Assembly (NCBI RefSeq): GCF_002964785.1
Contig: NZ_PQCC01000002.1
Span: 368,832-432,831, forward strand
Length of the DNA stretch: 64,000 nt
Direction: 5' to 3'
From: Pseudoalteromonas sp. T1lg48
GTDB taxonomy: Bacteria > Pseudomonadota > Gammaproteobacteria > Enterobacterales > Alteromonadaceae
Under the pieces are notes generated by a model. That model did no database searches and was not told the DNA's origin. It was given only the letters and a program-made list of their open reading frames with translations. Shown piece by piece: positions 10,262-18,960 of the stretch (position 1 is the first letter of the stretch; the number at the start of each line of letters is the position of its first letter). The translations under genes and the position numbers were made by a program.

Positions 10262-11848
10262 ATGGATACACATCGTCCAATTCGTCGCGCGCTCCTGAGC
10301 GTATCTGATAAAACGGGTATCGTTGACTTCGCTCGTGAGCTAGCCGCTCAAGGCGTCGAAATTCTTTCTACCGGTGGCACCTGCAAGCTACTTGCAGACA
10401 ACGGCATCAAGGTAACTGAAGTATCTGATCACACCGGTCACCCTGAGATCATGGATGGCCGCGTTAAAACATTGCATCCAAAAATCCACGGCGGCATCTT
10501 AGCCCGTCGCGGCCAAGACGAAGGCGTCATGGCTGAGAACAACATTGATGCAATCGACATGGTAGTTGTAAACCTATACCCATTCGCGCAAACGGTCGCA
10601 AAAGAAGACTGCTCGCTAGAAGATGCGATTGAGAACATCGATATCGGTGGCCCAACCATGGTCCGTGCCGCAGCGAAGAACCACAAAGACGTGACCATTA
10701 TCGTTAATGCCGCCGACTACGGCCGCGTTATCGAAGAAATGAAGGCCAATGAAGGTTCAACCTCGCATGCAACGCGTTTTGACCTAGCCATTGCCGCATT
10801 TGAGCACACGGCTCAATACGACGGCATGATCGCCAACTACTTTGGTAAAATGGTGCCTGACTACACAGAAGAAGCTGCGGCAGAGACAAAGTTCCCACGT
10901 ACCATCAATATGCAGTTCACCAAGAAGCAAGACATGCGCTACGGTGAAAACTCGCACCAGGATGCGGCCTTCTATGTTGAAAACGACATTGAAGAAGCTT
11001 CAGTAGCCACGGCTAAGCAAATCCAAGGTAAGGCGCTTTCTTACAACAATATCGCCGACACCGACGCGGCGCTTGAGTGCGTAAAAGAGTTCGATGCCCC
11101 AGCCTGTGTTATCGTTAAGCACGCTAACCCATGTGGTGTGTCTGTGGGTGAAAACATCCTTGAAGCCTACGACCGTGCCTTTAAAACCGACCCAACGTCG
11201 GCATTCGGTGGCATTATCGCCTTCAACCGCGAGCTGGATGCGGATACGGCCGAAGCCATCATCGCCCGTCAGTTCGTGGAAGTGATCATCGCTCCAAGCA
11301 TCAGCGAAGAAGCGGCGCAAATCGTTTCTGCGAAACAAAACGTGCGCCTACTTGAATGTGGTCAATGGCAAGCGAAAACCACCGGCGTTGATATCAAGCG
11401 CGTAAACGGCGGTATCCTGGTACAAGACCGTGACCAGGGTATGGTCACCATGGGCGACCTTAAGGTAGTGTCTAAGCGTCAGCCGACCGAGCAAGAACTG
11501 AAAGATCTGATGTTCTGCTGGAAAGTAGCCAAGTTTGTTAAATCAAACGCCATCGTATACGCAAAAGATGGCATGACAATCGGTGTGGGCGCCGGCCAAA
11601 TGAGCCGCGTATATTCGGCGAAAATCGCCGGTATTAAAGCCGCCGACGAGAACCTTGAAGTTAAAGGTTCGGTCATGGCCTCCGATGCATTCTTCCCATT
11701 CCGTGATGGTATCGATGCAGCGGCCGAAGCTGGTATTACTGCGGTAATCCAGCCGGGTGGTTCAATGCGTGATGAAGAAGTTATTGCCGCGGCCGATGAA
11801 GCCGGCATGGCAATGGTCTTCACTGGCATGCGTCACTTCCGCCATTAA
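10262..11848 (+). CDS. purH: PurH, AICAR transformylase/IMP cyclohydrolase
   Basis: Bifunctional enzyme for the last two steps of IMP synthesis. 528 residues (E. coli 529). The N-terminal MGS-like cyclohydrolase domain begins [20 protein letters not shown]. The transformylase domain has [14 protein letters not shown] and [17 protein letters not shown] 10262 ([15 protein letters not shown]) fits the family better than the longer upstream frame; GAGGTAA lies about 12 nt before it. In enterobacteria purH and purD are adjacent; here a terminator and one extra gene separate them. Confidence 0.97.
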   Translation: MDTHRPIRRALLSVSDKTGIVDFARELAAQGVEILSTGGTCKLLADNGIKVTEVSDHTGHPEIMDGRVKTLHPKIHGGILARRGQDEGVMAENNIDAIDMVVVNLYPFAQTVAKEDCSLEDAIENIDIGGPTMVRAAAKNHKDVTIIVNAADYGRVIEEMKANEGSTSHATRFDLAIAAFEHTAQYDGMIANYFGKMVPDYTEEAAAETKFPRTINMQFTKKQDMRYGENSHQDAAFYVENDIEEASVATAKQIQGKALSYNNIADTDAALECVKEFDAPACVIVKHANPCGVSVGENILEAYDRAFKTDPTSAFGGIIAFNRELDADTAEAIIARQFVEVIIAPSISEEAAQIVSAKQNVRLLECGQWQAKTTGVDIKRVNGGILVQDRDQGMVTMGDLKVVSKRQPTEQELKDLMFCWKVAKFVKSNAIVYAKDGMTIGVGAGQMSRVYSAKIAGIKAADENLEVKGSVMASDAFFPFRDGIDAAAEAGITAVIQPGGSMRDEEVIAAADEAGMAMVFTGMRHFRH

Positions 11849-11857
11849 GAACTAAGC

Positions 11858-11886
11858 CGCCAGAGCCTAGGCTCTGGCGCGTTTTC
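11858..11886 (+). terminator. Rho-independent terminator after purH
   Basis: Perfect 10-bp inverted repeat CGCCAGAGCC / GGCTCTGGCG (11858-11879) followed by a short T run. It should cut purH off from purD. Confidence 0.75.
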
Positions 11887-11951
11887 GTAGACTATTCAAA
11901 TCAATCTGCTATTTTGTGTTAACGCATAAAAAATCATACAAGGATTCGATT

Positions 11952-12773
11952 ATGAAATTTGGCTTAAAAACGACCCTCGCAGCGGCCGTCGCGCTCTCGC
12001 TAAGCGCCTGTGTAAGCACCACCACCAGTGAACAACTGAGTGAGGCCACCCAAGGTGAACTGAGAAGTGCACAAGCACAAGCCAGAGATCAATATCGTCA
12101 CCCCATAGAAACTCTGACCTTTTTCGGTATTGAACCGGATATGACAGTGGTTGAAGTCTCTCCTGGCGGTGGTTGGTACACGGATATTCTTGCCCCTTTA
12201 CTTAAAGACAAAGGCACCTTGTATGCCGCTCACTTCCCTGCCGATTCGGACGTGAAGTATTACCAGCGCTCTTTAGCTGGCTTTAAGGAAAAAATGGCCA
12301 ACACCCGTGCCTATTCCGAAATCCGACTCACCGAGTTTTACCCCGGCACGCACCACAATATCGCCCCGGAAGGCAGTGCCGATATGGTGCTGACATTCCG
12401 CAACCTGCATAACTGGTATATGAATGCCGACGAGCAAGGGGTCAAGGAAGCCATGCGTGCCTTCCACACTGCCCTTAAACCAGGTGGCGTGCTAGGTATA
12501 GTGGATCATCGCCTGCCGGAAACACGCGATAGCGGTAAGGCAAAGCGCTCGGGTTATGTAAAAGAAAGCTGGGTAATTGCGCTGGCACAAGAAGCCGGAT
12601 TTGAACTGGTTGCGAAAAGTGAAATCAATGCCAATCCGAAAGACTTCGCCAACCACCCCAAAGGCGTGTGGACCCTTCCACCGAGCCTCAGTCTGGGTGA
12701 GGAAGATCGCGCCAAATATGAAGCGATCGGCGAAAGCGACCGGATGACGCTGAAATTCATCAAACCCCAATAG
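11952..12773 (+). CDS. Putative lipoprotein SAM methyltransferase
   Basis: 273 residues starting MKFGLKTTLAAAVALSLSAC. This is a signal peptide with a lipobox (LSAC), so export and lipidation are predicted. The mature part resembles the predicted-methyltransferase family COG4798: VVEVSPGGGWYTDILAPLL looks like a SAM motif I, and VLTFRNLHNWYMN and PGGVLGIVDHR are later methyltransferase motifs. A methyltransferase outside the cytoplasm would lack SAM, so either the SAM-binding role is lost or the substrate is unusual. AAGGA precedes the ATG. purD starts 13 nt after the stop, so the two are probably co-transcribed. Confidence 0.75.
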   Translation: MKFGLKTTLAAAVALSLSACVSTTTSEQLSEATQGELRSAQAQARDQYRHPIETLTFFGIEPDMTVVEVSPGGGWYTDILAPLLKDKGTLYAAHFPADSDVKYYQRSLAGFKEKMANTRAYSEIRLTEFYPGTHHNIAPEGSADMVLTFRNLHNWYMNADEQGVKEAMRAFHTALKPGGVLGIVDHRLPETRDSGKAKRSGYVKESWVIALAQEAGFELVAKSEINANPKDFANHPKGVWTLPPSLSLGEEDRAKYEAIGESDRMTLKFIKPQ

Positions 12774-12786
12774 GATTTAAAAGCCC

Positions 12787-14070
12787 ATGAATGTATTAGT
12801 CATTGGCAGTGGCGGCCGCGAACACGCACTTGCGTTTAAGGCCGCGCAATCAAGCAAAGTAGAAAAAGTATTTGTAGCCCCGGGCAACGCCGGCACCGCA
12901 CTTGAGCCAAAGTTGGAAAACGTGGCCATTGGTGTTGAAGACATTGATGCACTTATCAAGTTCGCGAAAGAAAACAAGGTTGAACTCACCATTGTTGGCC
13001 CCGAAGCGCCATTAGTAATTGGTGTGGTTGATGCCTTCCGCGAGCAAGGCCTTGCTATCTTCGGGCCAACACAAGGTGCAGCCCAGCTTGAAGGCTCGAA
13101 ATCGTTCACTAAGGACTTTTTAGCACGCCACAATATTCCAACCGCCTTCTATAAAACCTTTGAACAAATCGAGCCTGCGCTTGAGTACATCAAAGAGCAA
13201 GGCGCTCCTATCGTGGTTAAGGCCGATGGCCTAGCGGCGGGTAAAGGCGTTATCGTCGCCATGACCGAAGCGGAAGCGGAAGAAGCGGTACGCGATATGC
13301 TAGCGGGTAACGCCTTTGGCGAAGCCGGTAGCCGCGTGGTTATCGAAGAGTTCCTAGAGGGCGAAGAAGCCTCTTTCATCGTTATGGTAGACGGTAAGAA
13401 TGTATTGCCATTTGCGACCAGTCAGGACCACAAGCGCGCGTACAATGGCGACCAGGGTCCAAATACCGGTGGCATGGGTGCCTACTCTCCGGCGCCTGTG
13501 GTGACCGCGGAAATTCATGAGCGCATCATGAATGAAGTGATCAACCCGACCGTTGCCGGCATGGCCGCCGAAGGTCACCCGTACACGGGTTTCCTGTATG
13601 CAGGCCTTATGATTGCCGCCGACGGCACGCCTAAGGTAATCGAGTACAACTGCCGCTTTGGCGACCCTGAAACTCAGCCGATTATGTTGCGTTTACAGTC
13701 GGATCTGGTTGAGCTTATCGAAGCCGCAAACCGTGAAGAGCTGGATAAAACAGACATCCAGTTCGACCCGCGCGCTGCGGTAGGTGTGGTACTGGCAGCC
13801 AAAGGTTACCCAGGTTCATACCCTAAAGGCGACGCCATCTCGGGTCTACTTGTTGAATACCCGGAAGGTGAGAAAGTCTTCCACGCCGGTACCAAACAAG
13901 AGGGCGACAAGGTAGTGACCGCCGGTGGCCGTGTACTCTGTGCAACCGCCTTAGGTGAAACCGTGACCGCGGCACAACAGCGTGCCTACGAGCTGGTCAA
14001 AGCCATCGATTGGGACGGCGTTGAATACCGTACCGATATCGCTTATCGCGCCATTGCTCGCGAAAGCTAA
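12787..14070 (+). CDS. purD: PurD, phosphoribosylamine-glycine ligase
   Basis: GAR synthetase, second step of purine synthesis. 427 residues, the usual length. N-terminal MNVLVIGSGGREHALAFK, the ATP-grasp region VVKADGLAAGKGVIVA, then GPNTGGMGAYSPAPV and EYNCRFGDPETQP. AGGAT lies before the ATG. The gene follows the lipoprotein methyltransferase with a 13-nt gap and ends at a strong terminator. Confidence 0.97.
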   Translation: MNVLVIGSGGREHALAFKAAQSSKVEKVFVAPGNAGTALEPKLENVAIGVEDIDALIKFAKENKVELTIVGPEAPLVIGVVDAFREQGLAIFGPTQGAAQLEGSKSFTKDFLARHNIPTAFYKTFEQIEPALEYIKEQGAPIVVKADGLAAGKGVIVAMTEAEAEEAVRDMLAGNAFGEAGSRVVIEEFLEGEEASFIVMVDGKNVLPFATSQDHKRAYNGDQGPNTGGMGAYSPAPVVTAEIHERIMNEVINPTVAGMAAEGHPYTGFLYAGLMIAADGTPKVIEYNCRFGDPETQPIMLRLQSDLVELIEAANREELDKTDIQFDPRAAVGVVLAAKGYPGSYPKGDAISGLLVEYPEGEKVFHAGTKQEGDKVVTAGGRVLCATALGETVTAAQQRAYELVKAIDWDGVEYRTDIAYRAIARES

Positions 14071-14091
14071 TCTGGCGCTAAAGATCTCTTG

Positions 14092-14120
14092 AAAAAGCGA
14101 AGCCCCGGCTTCGCTTTTTT
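14092..14120 (+). terminator. Rho-independent terminator after purD
   Basis: AAAAAGCGAAGCC / GGCTTCGCTTTTTT with a tight CC core, ending in six T. Confidence 0.85.
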
Positions 14121-14225
14121 ATTGCTTAAGGCTTCACCATTTACCCTCTCAATCGAGCCCCGGGCACAGACAGTTCAGAACCAGTTTGTTACCATAAGCC
14201 CATACTTTTGCCATTGGGGCGTAAC

Positions 14226-15056
14226 ATGCAAGGCACTTTAAAGAAAATGAAAACCCAGCTGGGCGATGAGCAGAACCCGGCGGTGCAATACCAACTTCCA
14301 GTTGGCGACGAACTATTACCACTGAATGAGCTGATAGGTAAAACCCTGACCTTAACCTATAGCGGTAATATTTTCTGTTCCAGCTGCGGTAAAAAAACCA
14401 AAAAGAGCTACTCTCAGGGGCATTGTTTTGTGTGTATGCGCAAGCTTGCCAGCTGCGATATGTGCATTATGAAGCCTGAAACCTGTCACTACGACCAAGG
14501 TACCTGCCGCGAGCCGCAATGGGGCGAAGAAAACTGCATGATCCCCCACTATGTGTATCTGGCGAATACCTCGGGACTCAAGGTGGGTATTACCCGTCAT
14601 ACCCAGATCCCTACCCGCTGGATAGATCAGGGCGCAACCGCGGCCTTGCCTATTATCAGGGTGCAAACACGTTTGCAATCCGGTTTAGTGGAAGTTGCCC
14701 TGGCAGAGTTTATCGCCGATAAAACCAATTGGCGTAATATGCTCAAAGGCACCCAGGTTGAGGTTGACCTACTCGCCGCGCGGGACGAACTCTTACCACA
14801 GATCCAAGCTAAATTGGATGAATTGGCCGAGTTGTTCGGTGCCACCGCCGTGGAAGTGTTGGATGAAGAAGTGGTTAACATCACCTACCCAGTGGAAACC
14901 TACCCAAGCAAAATCAGCTCCTTTAATTTCGATAAAGAGCCTCAGGTAAGTGGTGTTCTACTGGGGATTAAGGGTCAATACCTTATCTTTGATACCGGCG
15001 TCATCAACATTCGCAAATTTGGGGCGTATGAGGTTGAAGTAGACTATAGCGCCTAG
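14226..15056 (+). CDS. DUF2797 protein with Cys-rich zinc-like region
   Basis: 276 residues, function unknown. The N-terminal third holds cysteine pairs: CSSCGKK, CFVCMRKLASCDMCIMK, then C-H-Y and C-R-E-P, which suggests one or two zinc sites (about residues 56-100). It is followed by YVYLANTSGLKVGITR and TRWIDQGATAALP, a stretch that looks to me like a GIY-YIG-type core (inference; no fold search done). ATG 14226 is preferred to the TTG at 14208. The last 53 bp overlap, tail to tail, the c-di-GMP gene on the other strand. Confidence 0.75.
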   Translation: MQGTLKKMKTQLGDEQNPAVQYQLPVGDELLPLNELIGKTLTLTYSGNIFCSSCGKKTKKSYSQGHCFVCMRKLASCDMCIMKPETCHYDQGTCREPQWGEENCMIPHYVYLANTSGLKVGITRHTQIPTRWIDQGATAALPIIRVQTRLQSGLVEVALAEFIADKTNWRNMLKGTQVEVDLLAARDELLPQIQAKLDELAELFGATAVEVLDEEVVNITYPVETYPSKISSFNFDKEPQVSGVLLGIKGQYLIFDTGVINIRKFGAYEVEVDYSA

Positions 15057-17532
15057 CAAATTCCTCGCTACTGCAAGGCTTACCCAGTAAAAAGCCTTGC
15101 AGATAGTCGCAATGCAACTGCTGTAAAAATTGATGCTGGCAGGGCTTTTCCACCCCTTCGGCTACCAGGGTTAAATTCAAGTTTTTCGCCATAGCCACTA
15201 TGGCACTGACAATCTCACTATTGCCATATTCATCGGGCACCTTGGCGACAAAGCTGGCGTCTATTTTCAGTTTATCTATGGGTAACTTGGTTAAATAACT
15301 GAGCGCCGAATAGCCGGTACCAAAATCATCTAAAGCAATCTTCACCCCCAATAATTTCAGCTCCAACAACACCTGTTTGGCTCGCGTAAAAGACTGAATA
15401 AAGCTGCTTTCGGTGATCTCCAACTCCAACTGCGTGGCATCGATTTGATAACGGGCAATGGCTTCGCGCAGAGCTTTTACCAGGCCATCCTGACAAAAGT
15501 GCGCCGCCGAGATATTAATGGCCAGGCGCCCCTGCCAGCCTTTATCTTGCTGCCACTGCGCCAGTAAGGCACAGCTCTGATTTATCACCCAACGGTCAAT
15601 ATGAGTGATAAGACCCAGCTCTTCGGCCAGGGGGATAAATTGACTCGGGGGGATCATACCCAGTTGCGGGTCCTGCCAGCGTATCAACGCTTCTGCACCG
15701 GCCAAGACACCATCTTCTGCGCGAAGTATCGGCTGTAAGTGCAAGGCAAATTCATTCTTCTCCAATGCCTGCTTAATACGACTGGTCATGGTAAGACGCT
15801 CTAATGAGCGGGCATTCATGGTGGCCTTATAGAGCTGGTAGGAGTTACGCCCAAGATCCTTACTGCGGTACATGGCCACATCTGCATGCTTGAGCAGGGT
15901 TTCCATTGAGCCGCCATCATCCGGGTAGAGGGAAATGCCGATGGAGGTGGTGATTGTAATGCTCTTTTGCGCCAATGAGAAACTGGCATTAAATTGCGCC
16001 AACACCGCCTCGGCGCAGCGGATCACCTCGTCGACGCTGTCCACCTCATTAAGCAACAGGGTAAATTCATCGCCGCCCAAACGCGCCAGGGTATCGCCGC
16101 TGCGCACACAGTGTTGCAGACGTTGCGCCACCTGTTTTAACAGCTCATCGCCTATGCTGTGCCCGAGGCTGTCGTTGACCCCTTTAAAATGATCCAGGTC
16201 GATAAACATCACCGCTAAGCGCTGTTGCTGTCGCTGGCTATGCGCCAGAGCCACGCTAAGGCGGTCCTTAAAGAGTCGGCGATTGGGCAGCCCGGTTAAA
16301 TCATCAAAATAGGCCAACTTGGCAATCTTTCGCTCCGCCGCCTTGCGCTCGGTGATATCGGTAAAAATACCCGCATAAACCAGGTTTTCATCGTCCTGCT
16401 CTTGAATGGCGATAATGGTCAGCCATTCCACATAGGTATCGCCGTCCTTACGACGATTATGTATCTCTCCCTGCCAGACACCATCACGAGCCAGGGTCTG
16501 CCACATGGCGTGGTAAAAGGATTCACCATGGTGGCCCGAACTCAAGAGTTTGGGGGTCTTGCCCACCACTTCCTCGGCACTATACCCGGTCAAGCGGCTA
16601 AAGGCCGGGTTGACCTGCAAAATAACGCCGCAGTGATCGGTGATCATGATGCCATCCAAGGAAGCGGCAATGATTTTGTTGGCCAGATAGAGGTCCTTTT
16701 TTGACGCCTGCAGCGCCGAGTCGCGTTCGGCCAACACCGCCCTCAGCTCGGTTAAATACGTCGATTCAATTTCCGTGTTGATATGTTTTAGCGTCAGTAC
16801 TCCCAGTTCGCAGCGGCTTTGATTGTCGACCACCACCAGATGGCGAATACGGTGCTGATGCAGTTTATGATAAGCACACAGCAAGGTGTCTTTGGGGGTC
16901 ACCGTCACCAGCTCGGTACTGGCATATTGCCAGCAAGGCTGCTGCTTATCGCTGCACAGCAGCATATCGAGCACATCGGCGGCGGTGATAATGCCTAGCT
17001 CCCCCTGGTGCTTAACCAACACCGCATGGGTGTTGGATTTAGCCATTTGCTGGGCCACCCGGGTCAGGGTACTGTCCCCCTGCACACAAGGCACATGGCG
17101 GTCAAAATGCGTGCCGATGATTTTCAAATGAAGGTAATGCTCAAGGCCCTGGCTGTCGACGATATTCCCCAGGGACAACAAGCCACTCGGCTGCCCATTT
17201 GGGTCGACTACCAGCAGATGACGAATGCCAAGGTTGGCGCACTTTAGCGCCGCATCACTGAGTTTATCTTCGCTGTCGATGCAATGGACCGGTGTAGACA
17301 TCAGCTCACTGATCGGCTGGCAGATATCCCCCTGGTTTTGGGACTGCATACGCACACAATCAGACTCGGTCCAAATGCCCACCACCTTATCGTGCTCACG
17401 CACGGCTATGGCGCTGACATTGTATTGACGCATCAAGGCAACTACGGTTAATACATCCTGTGTTGGCGCACAAAAATAAAGCGGTGAGGTTCGTGCGTCC
17501 TTGACCCTGTAATCCCTTGTACTCAGTTGCAT
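15004..17532 (-). CDS. CBS-PAS-GGDEF-EAL c-di-GMP turnover protein
   Basis: 842-residue cytoplasmic signalling protein with no transmembrane segment. Order: two CBS pairs (about residues 1-260), PAS (about 290-395), GGDEF (about 405-565), EAL (about 580-830). The GGDEF motif is intact (RLGGDEF, 486-490) with an I-site RSGD five residues before it, so a cyclase with product inhibition is possible. The EAL side is also intact (GAEALIRW, ELEITES, DDFGTGYS, KIDASFV, VAEGVE), so phosphodiesterase activity is possible too. CBS pairs usually bind adenine nucleotides, suggesting energy-charge input. AGGA lies before the ATG. It diverges from a small unknown gene 34 bp away. Confidence 0.93.
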   Translation of the reverse strand: MQLSTRDYRVKDARTSPLYFCAPTQDVLTVVALMRQYNVSAIAVREHDKVVGIWTESDCVRMQSQNQGDICQPISELMSTPVHCIDSEDKLSDAALKCANLGIRHLLVVDPNGQPSGLLSLGNIVDSQGLEHYLHLKIIGTHFDRHVPCVQGDSTLTRVAQQMAKSNTHAVLVKHQGELGIITAADVLDMLLCSDKQQPCWQYASTELVTVTPKDTLLCAYHKLHQHRIRHLVVVDNQSRCELGVLTLKHINTEIESTYLTELRAVLAERDSALQASKKDLYLANKIIAASLDGIMITDHCGVILQVNPAFSRLTGYSAEEVVGKTPKLLSSGHHGESFYHAMWQTLARDGVWQGEIHNRRKDGDTYVEWLTIIAIQEQDDENLVYAGIFTDITERKAAERKIAKLAYFDDLTGLPNRRLFKDRLSVALAHSQRQQQRLAVMFIDLDHFKGVNDSLGHSIGDELLKQVAQRLQHCVRSGDTLARLGGDEFTLLLNEVDSVDEVIRCAEAVLAQFNASFSLAQKSITITTSIGISLYPDDGGSMETLLKHADVAMYRSKDLGRNSYQLYKATMNARSLERLTMTSRIKQALEKNEFALHLQPILRAEDGVLAGAEALIRWQDPQLGMIPPSQFIPLAEELGLITHIDRWVINQSCALLAQWQQDKGWQGRLAINISAAHFCQDGLVKALREAIARYQIDATQLELEITESSFIQSFTRAKQVLLELKLLGVKIALDDFGTGYSALSYLTKLPIDKLKIDASFVAKVPDEYGNSEIVSAIVAMAKNLNLTLVAEGVEKPCQHQFLQQLHCDYLQGFLLGKPCSSEEFARRYSLLQPHTPQICEC

Positions 17533-17566
17533 TGTTTATCCTGCTGATTGTAACATCACGATACTA

Positions 17567-17881
17567 ATGAATACTGTTCTTACAGAGCTTGACCTAGGAC
17601 AAAAAATGCCCAGTTTAGATTTCCCGGTGCTGGCCGTTGAATCAGACTTTATTACCCTGTGCCAGAATGCCGAGGAGCTTAAGGCCGCGGATAACGGCCA
17701 CCTGCTCTTTGTCCTCGATAGCCGTCATCACTACTTTGATGCAAAGGGCCAGCCCATCGACCGCCAATGGCCTCGGCTGTGTATGGCCGTACAGGATTAT
17801 TTAAGCGCCGAGGGACATTGCTGCGTGGCTAAGTTACAGCTTCAGGATGAGAGTCAGATCTGGCCTTTGCTCGACGACTAA
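17567..17881 (+). CDS. Small hypothetical protein (104 aa)
   Basis: I do not recognise this gene with confidence; it could belong to a small DUF family (DUF4144-like) of Alteromonadales. Seen: acidic (ends LLDD), soluble, no signal peptide or membrane segment, a hydrophobic strand LLFVLDSRHHYFD near the middle and two cysteines near the end. Its start is 34 bp from the start of the c-di-GMP gene on the other strand, so they share a regulatory region. Confidence 0.6.
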   Translation: MNTVLTELDLGQKMPSLDFPVLAVESDFITLCQNAEELKAADNGHLLFVLDSRHHYFDAKGQPIDRQWPRLCMAVQDYLSAEGHCCVAKLQLQDESQIWPLLDD

Positions 17882-17896
17882 ATGGGTAGCGGGCTG

Positions 17897-18829
17897 TTAA
17901 AGCCCTTCATAGGCCGCCAGTTGCCCACGCAGATAATGCTCCACACCGCGGGCCAGGGCCGATAAATGGTAACCCCCTTCCAAGAATGACACTATGCCCA
18001 GCACGCCATGAGCCTTGGCAAACTCGCCGATACGCTGACTGAACCAGGCGTAATCCTGCTCGACAAATTTGAGTGCCGCCATATCGTCTTCAAGGTGACC
18101 GTCAAAGCCGGCGGAGACAAAGATCAGTTGCGGGGCAAAATGAGTTAAGGCCGGTAGCCACTGACTTTCGACCAGGCGGCGCAAGTCATCACCGTCGCTG
18201 GCCGGCGGCAGGGGCGATTGGATCAGGTTGGCTCTCTCGACCGGCTCGGGATTAGGATAGAGAGGGTTTTGGAACAAGGAGCACAGCAATACATTGCGCT
18301 CATCTGCAAAGATGCTTTGGGTGCCATCACCATGATGCACGTCTATGTCCAAGATAGCGATGCGTTGTATTCCCTGTTGCTGCGCGTAACGCACGGCGAT
18401 AGCCAGGTTGTTGTAAACGCAAAAACCGGCGCTGTGCTCTCGGCTGGCATGATGGCCGGGCGGACGAACCGCACAAAAGCCGGCATCGATATTCCCCGCC
18501 AAAACCTCATCAACCGCCGTTAAGCCAGCCCCAACGGCCCGCTCTATGGCCTGCATGGACTCGGGACACAAGCGCGTATCGCCATCGAGGTCGGCATAAC
18601 CAATATCCGGTATGCGTTGCTCCACCAAGGACACTAACTGCTCGGAGTGAACACTGAGAAAGTCCTGACGCTCGGCCTTACGCGCCTGTAATTGCGCTAT
18701 TTCCAAGTCCAGGCCACTGGCGAGTAGGCGGTCTTGAATAACATCAAGGCGAGCGGGTGAGTCGGGATGATCGCTGCCCATTTGGTGGCGACGACAGGCA
18801 GGATGAGTGATAACGGCGATACGGGACAT
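17897..18829 (-). CDS. Histone deacetylase-like amidohydrolase
   Basis: 310-residue class II HDAC/AcuC-family zinc hydrolase. Family residues are present: RPPGHHA (catalytic His pair), DIDVHHGDGTQ (Asp and His zinc ligands), SAGFDGH (third ligand) and EGGY near the end. Bacterial members deacetylate acetylated polyamines, small amides or proteins; the substrate here cannot be read from sequence. It converges on the small gene at 17567 with 15 bp between stops. Confidence 0.9.
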   Translation of the reverse strand: MSRIAVITHPACRRHQMGSDHPDSPARLDVIQDRLLASGLDLEIAQLQARKAERQDFLSVHSEQLVSLVEQRIPDIGYADLDGDTRLCPESMQAIERAVGAGLTAVDEVLAGNIDAGFCAVRPPGHHASREHSAGFCVYNNLAIAVRYAQQQGIQRIAILDIDVHHGDGTQSIFADERNVLLCSLFQNPLYPNPEPVERANLIQSPLPPASDGDDLRRLVESQWLPALTHFAPQLIFVSAGFDGHLEDDMAALKFVEQDYAWFSQRIGEFAKAHGVLGIVSFLEGGYHLSALARGVEHYLRGQLAAYEGL

Positions 18830-18867
18830 AGGCTGGCTACATTAAACACTTTTATCAACAGCTTAAC

Positions 18868-18897
18868 AAAGTCGCAGGGCCATGACCCTGCGACTTT
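18868..18897. terminator. 12-bp perfect inverted repeat, probable terminator
   Basis: AAAGTCGCAGGG / CCCTGCGACTTT with a 6-nt loop, between the serine hydrolase stop and the HDAC-like gene start. The orientation fits termination of the leftward serine hydrolase transcript. Confidence 0.6.
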
Positions 18898-18902
18898 GGT
18901 GT

Positions 18903-18938
18903 TAGCTCGCTAGTAGCTTGCGAGTAGCTCGCTATTAG
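18903..18938. repeat. 11-bp tandem repeat, about 3 copies
   Basis: TAGCTCGCTAG, TAGCTTGCGAG and TAGCTCGCTAT follow one another directly, and a partial fourth (TAGCAG) comes next. Non-coding, between the hairpin and the serine hydrolase stop. Confidence 0.6.
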
Positions 18939-18960
18939 CAGCGTTCCATAACTATCGAGG

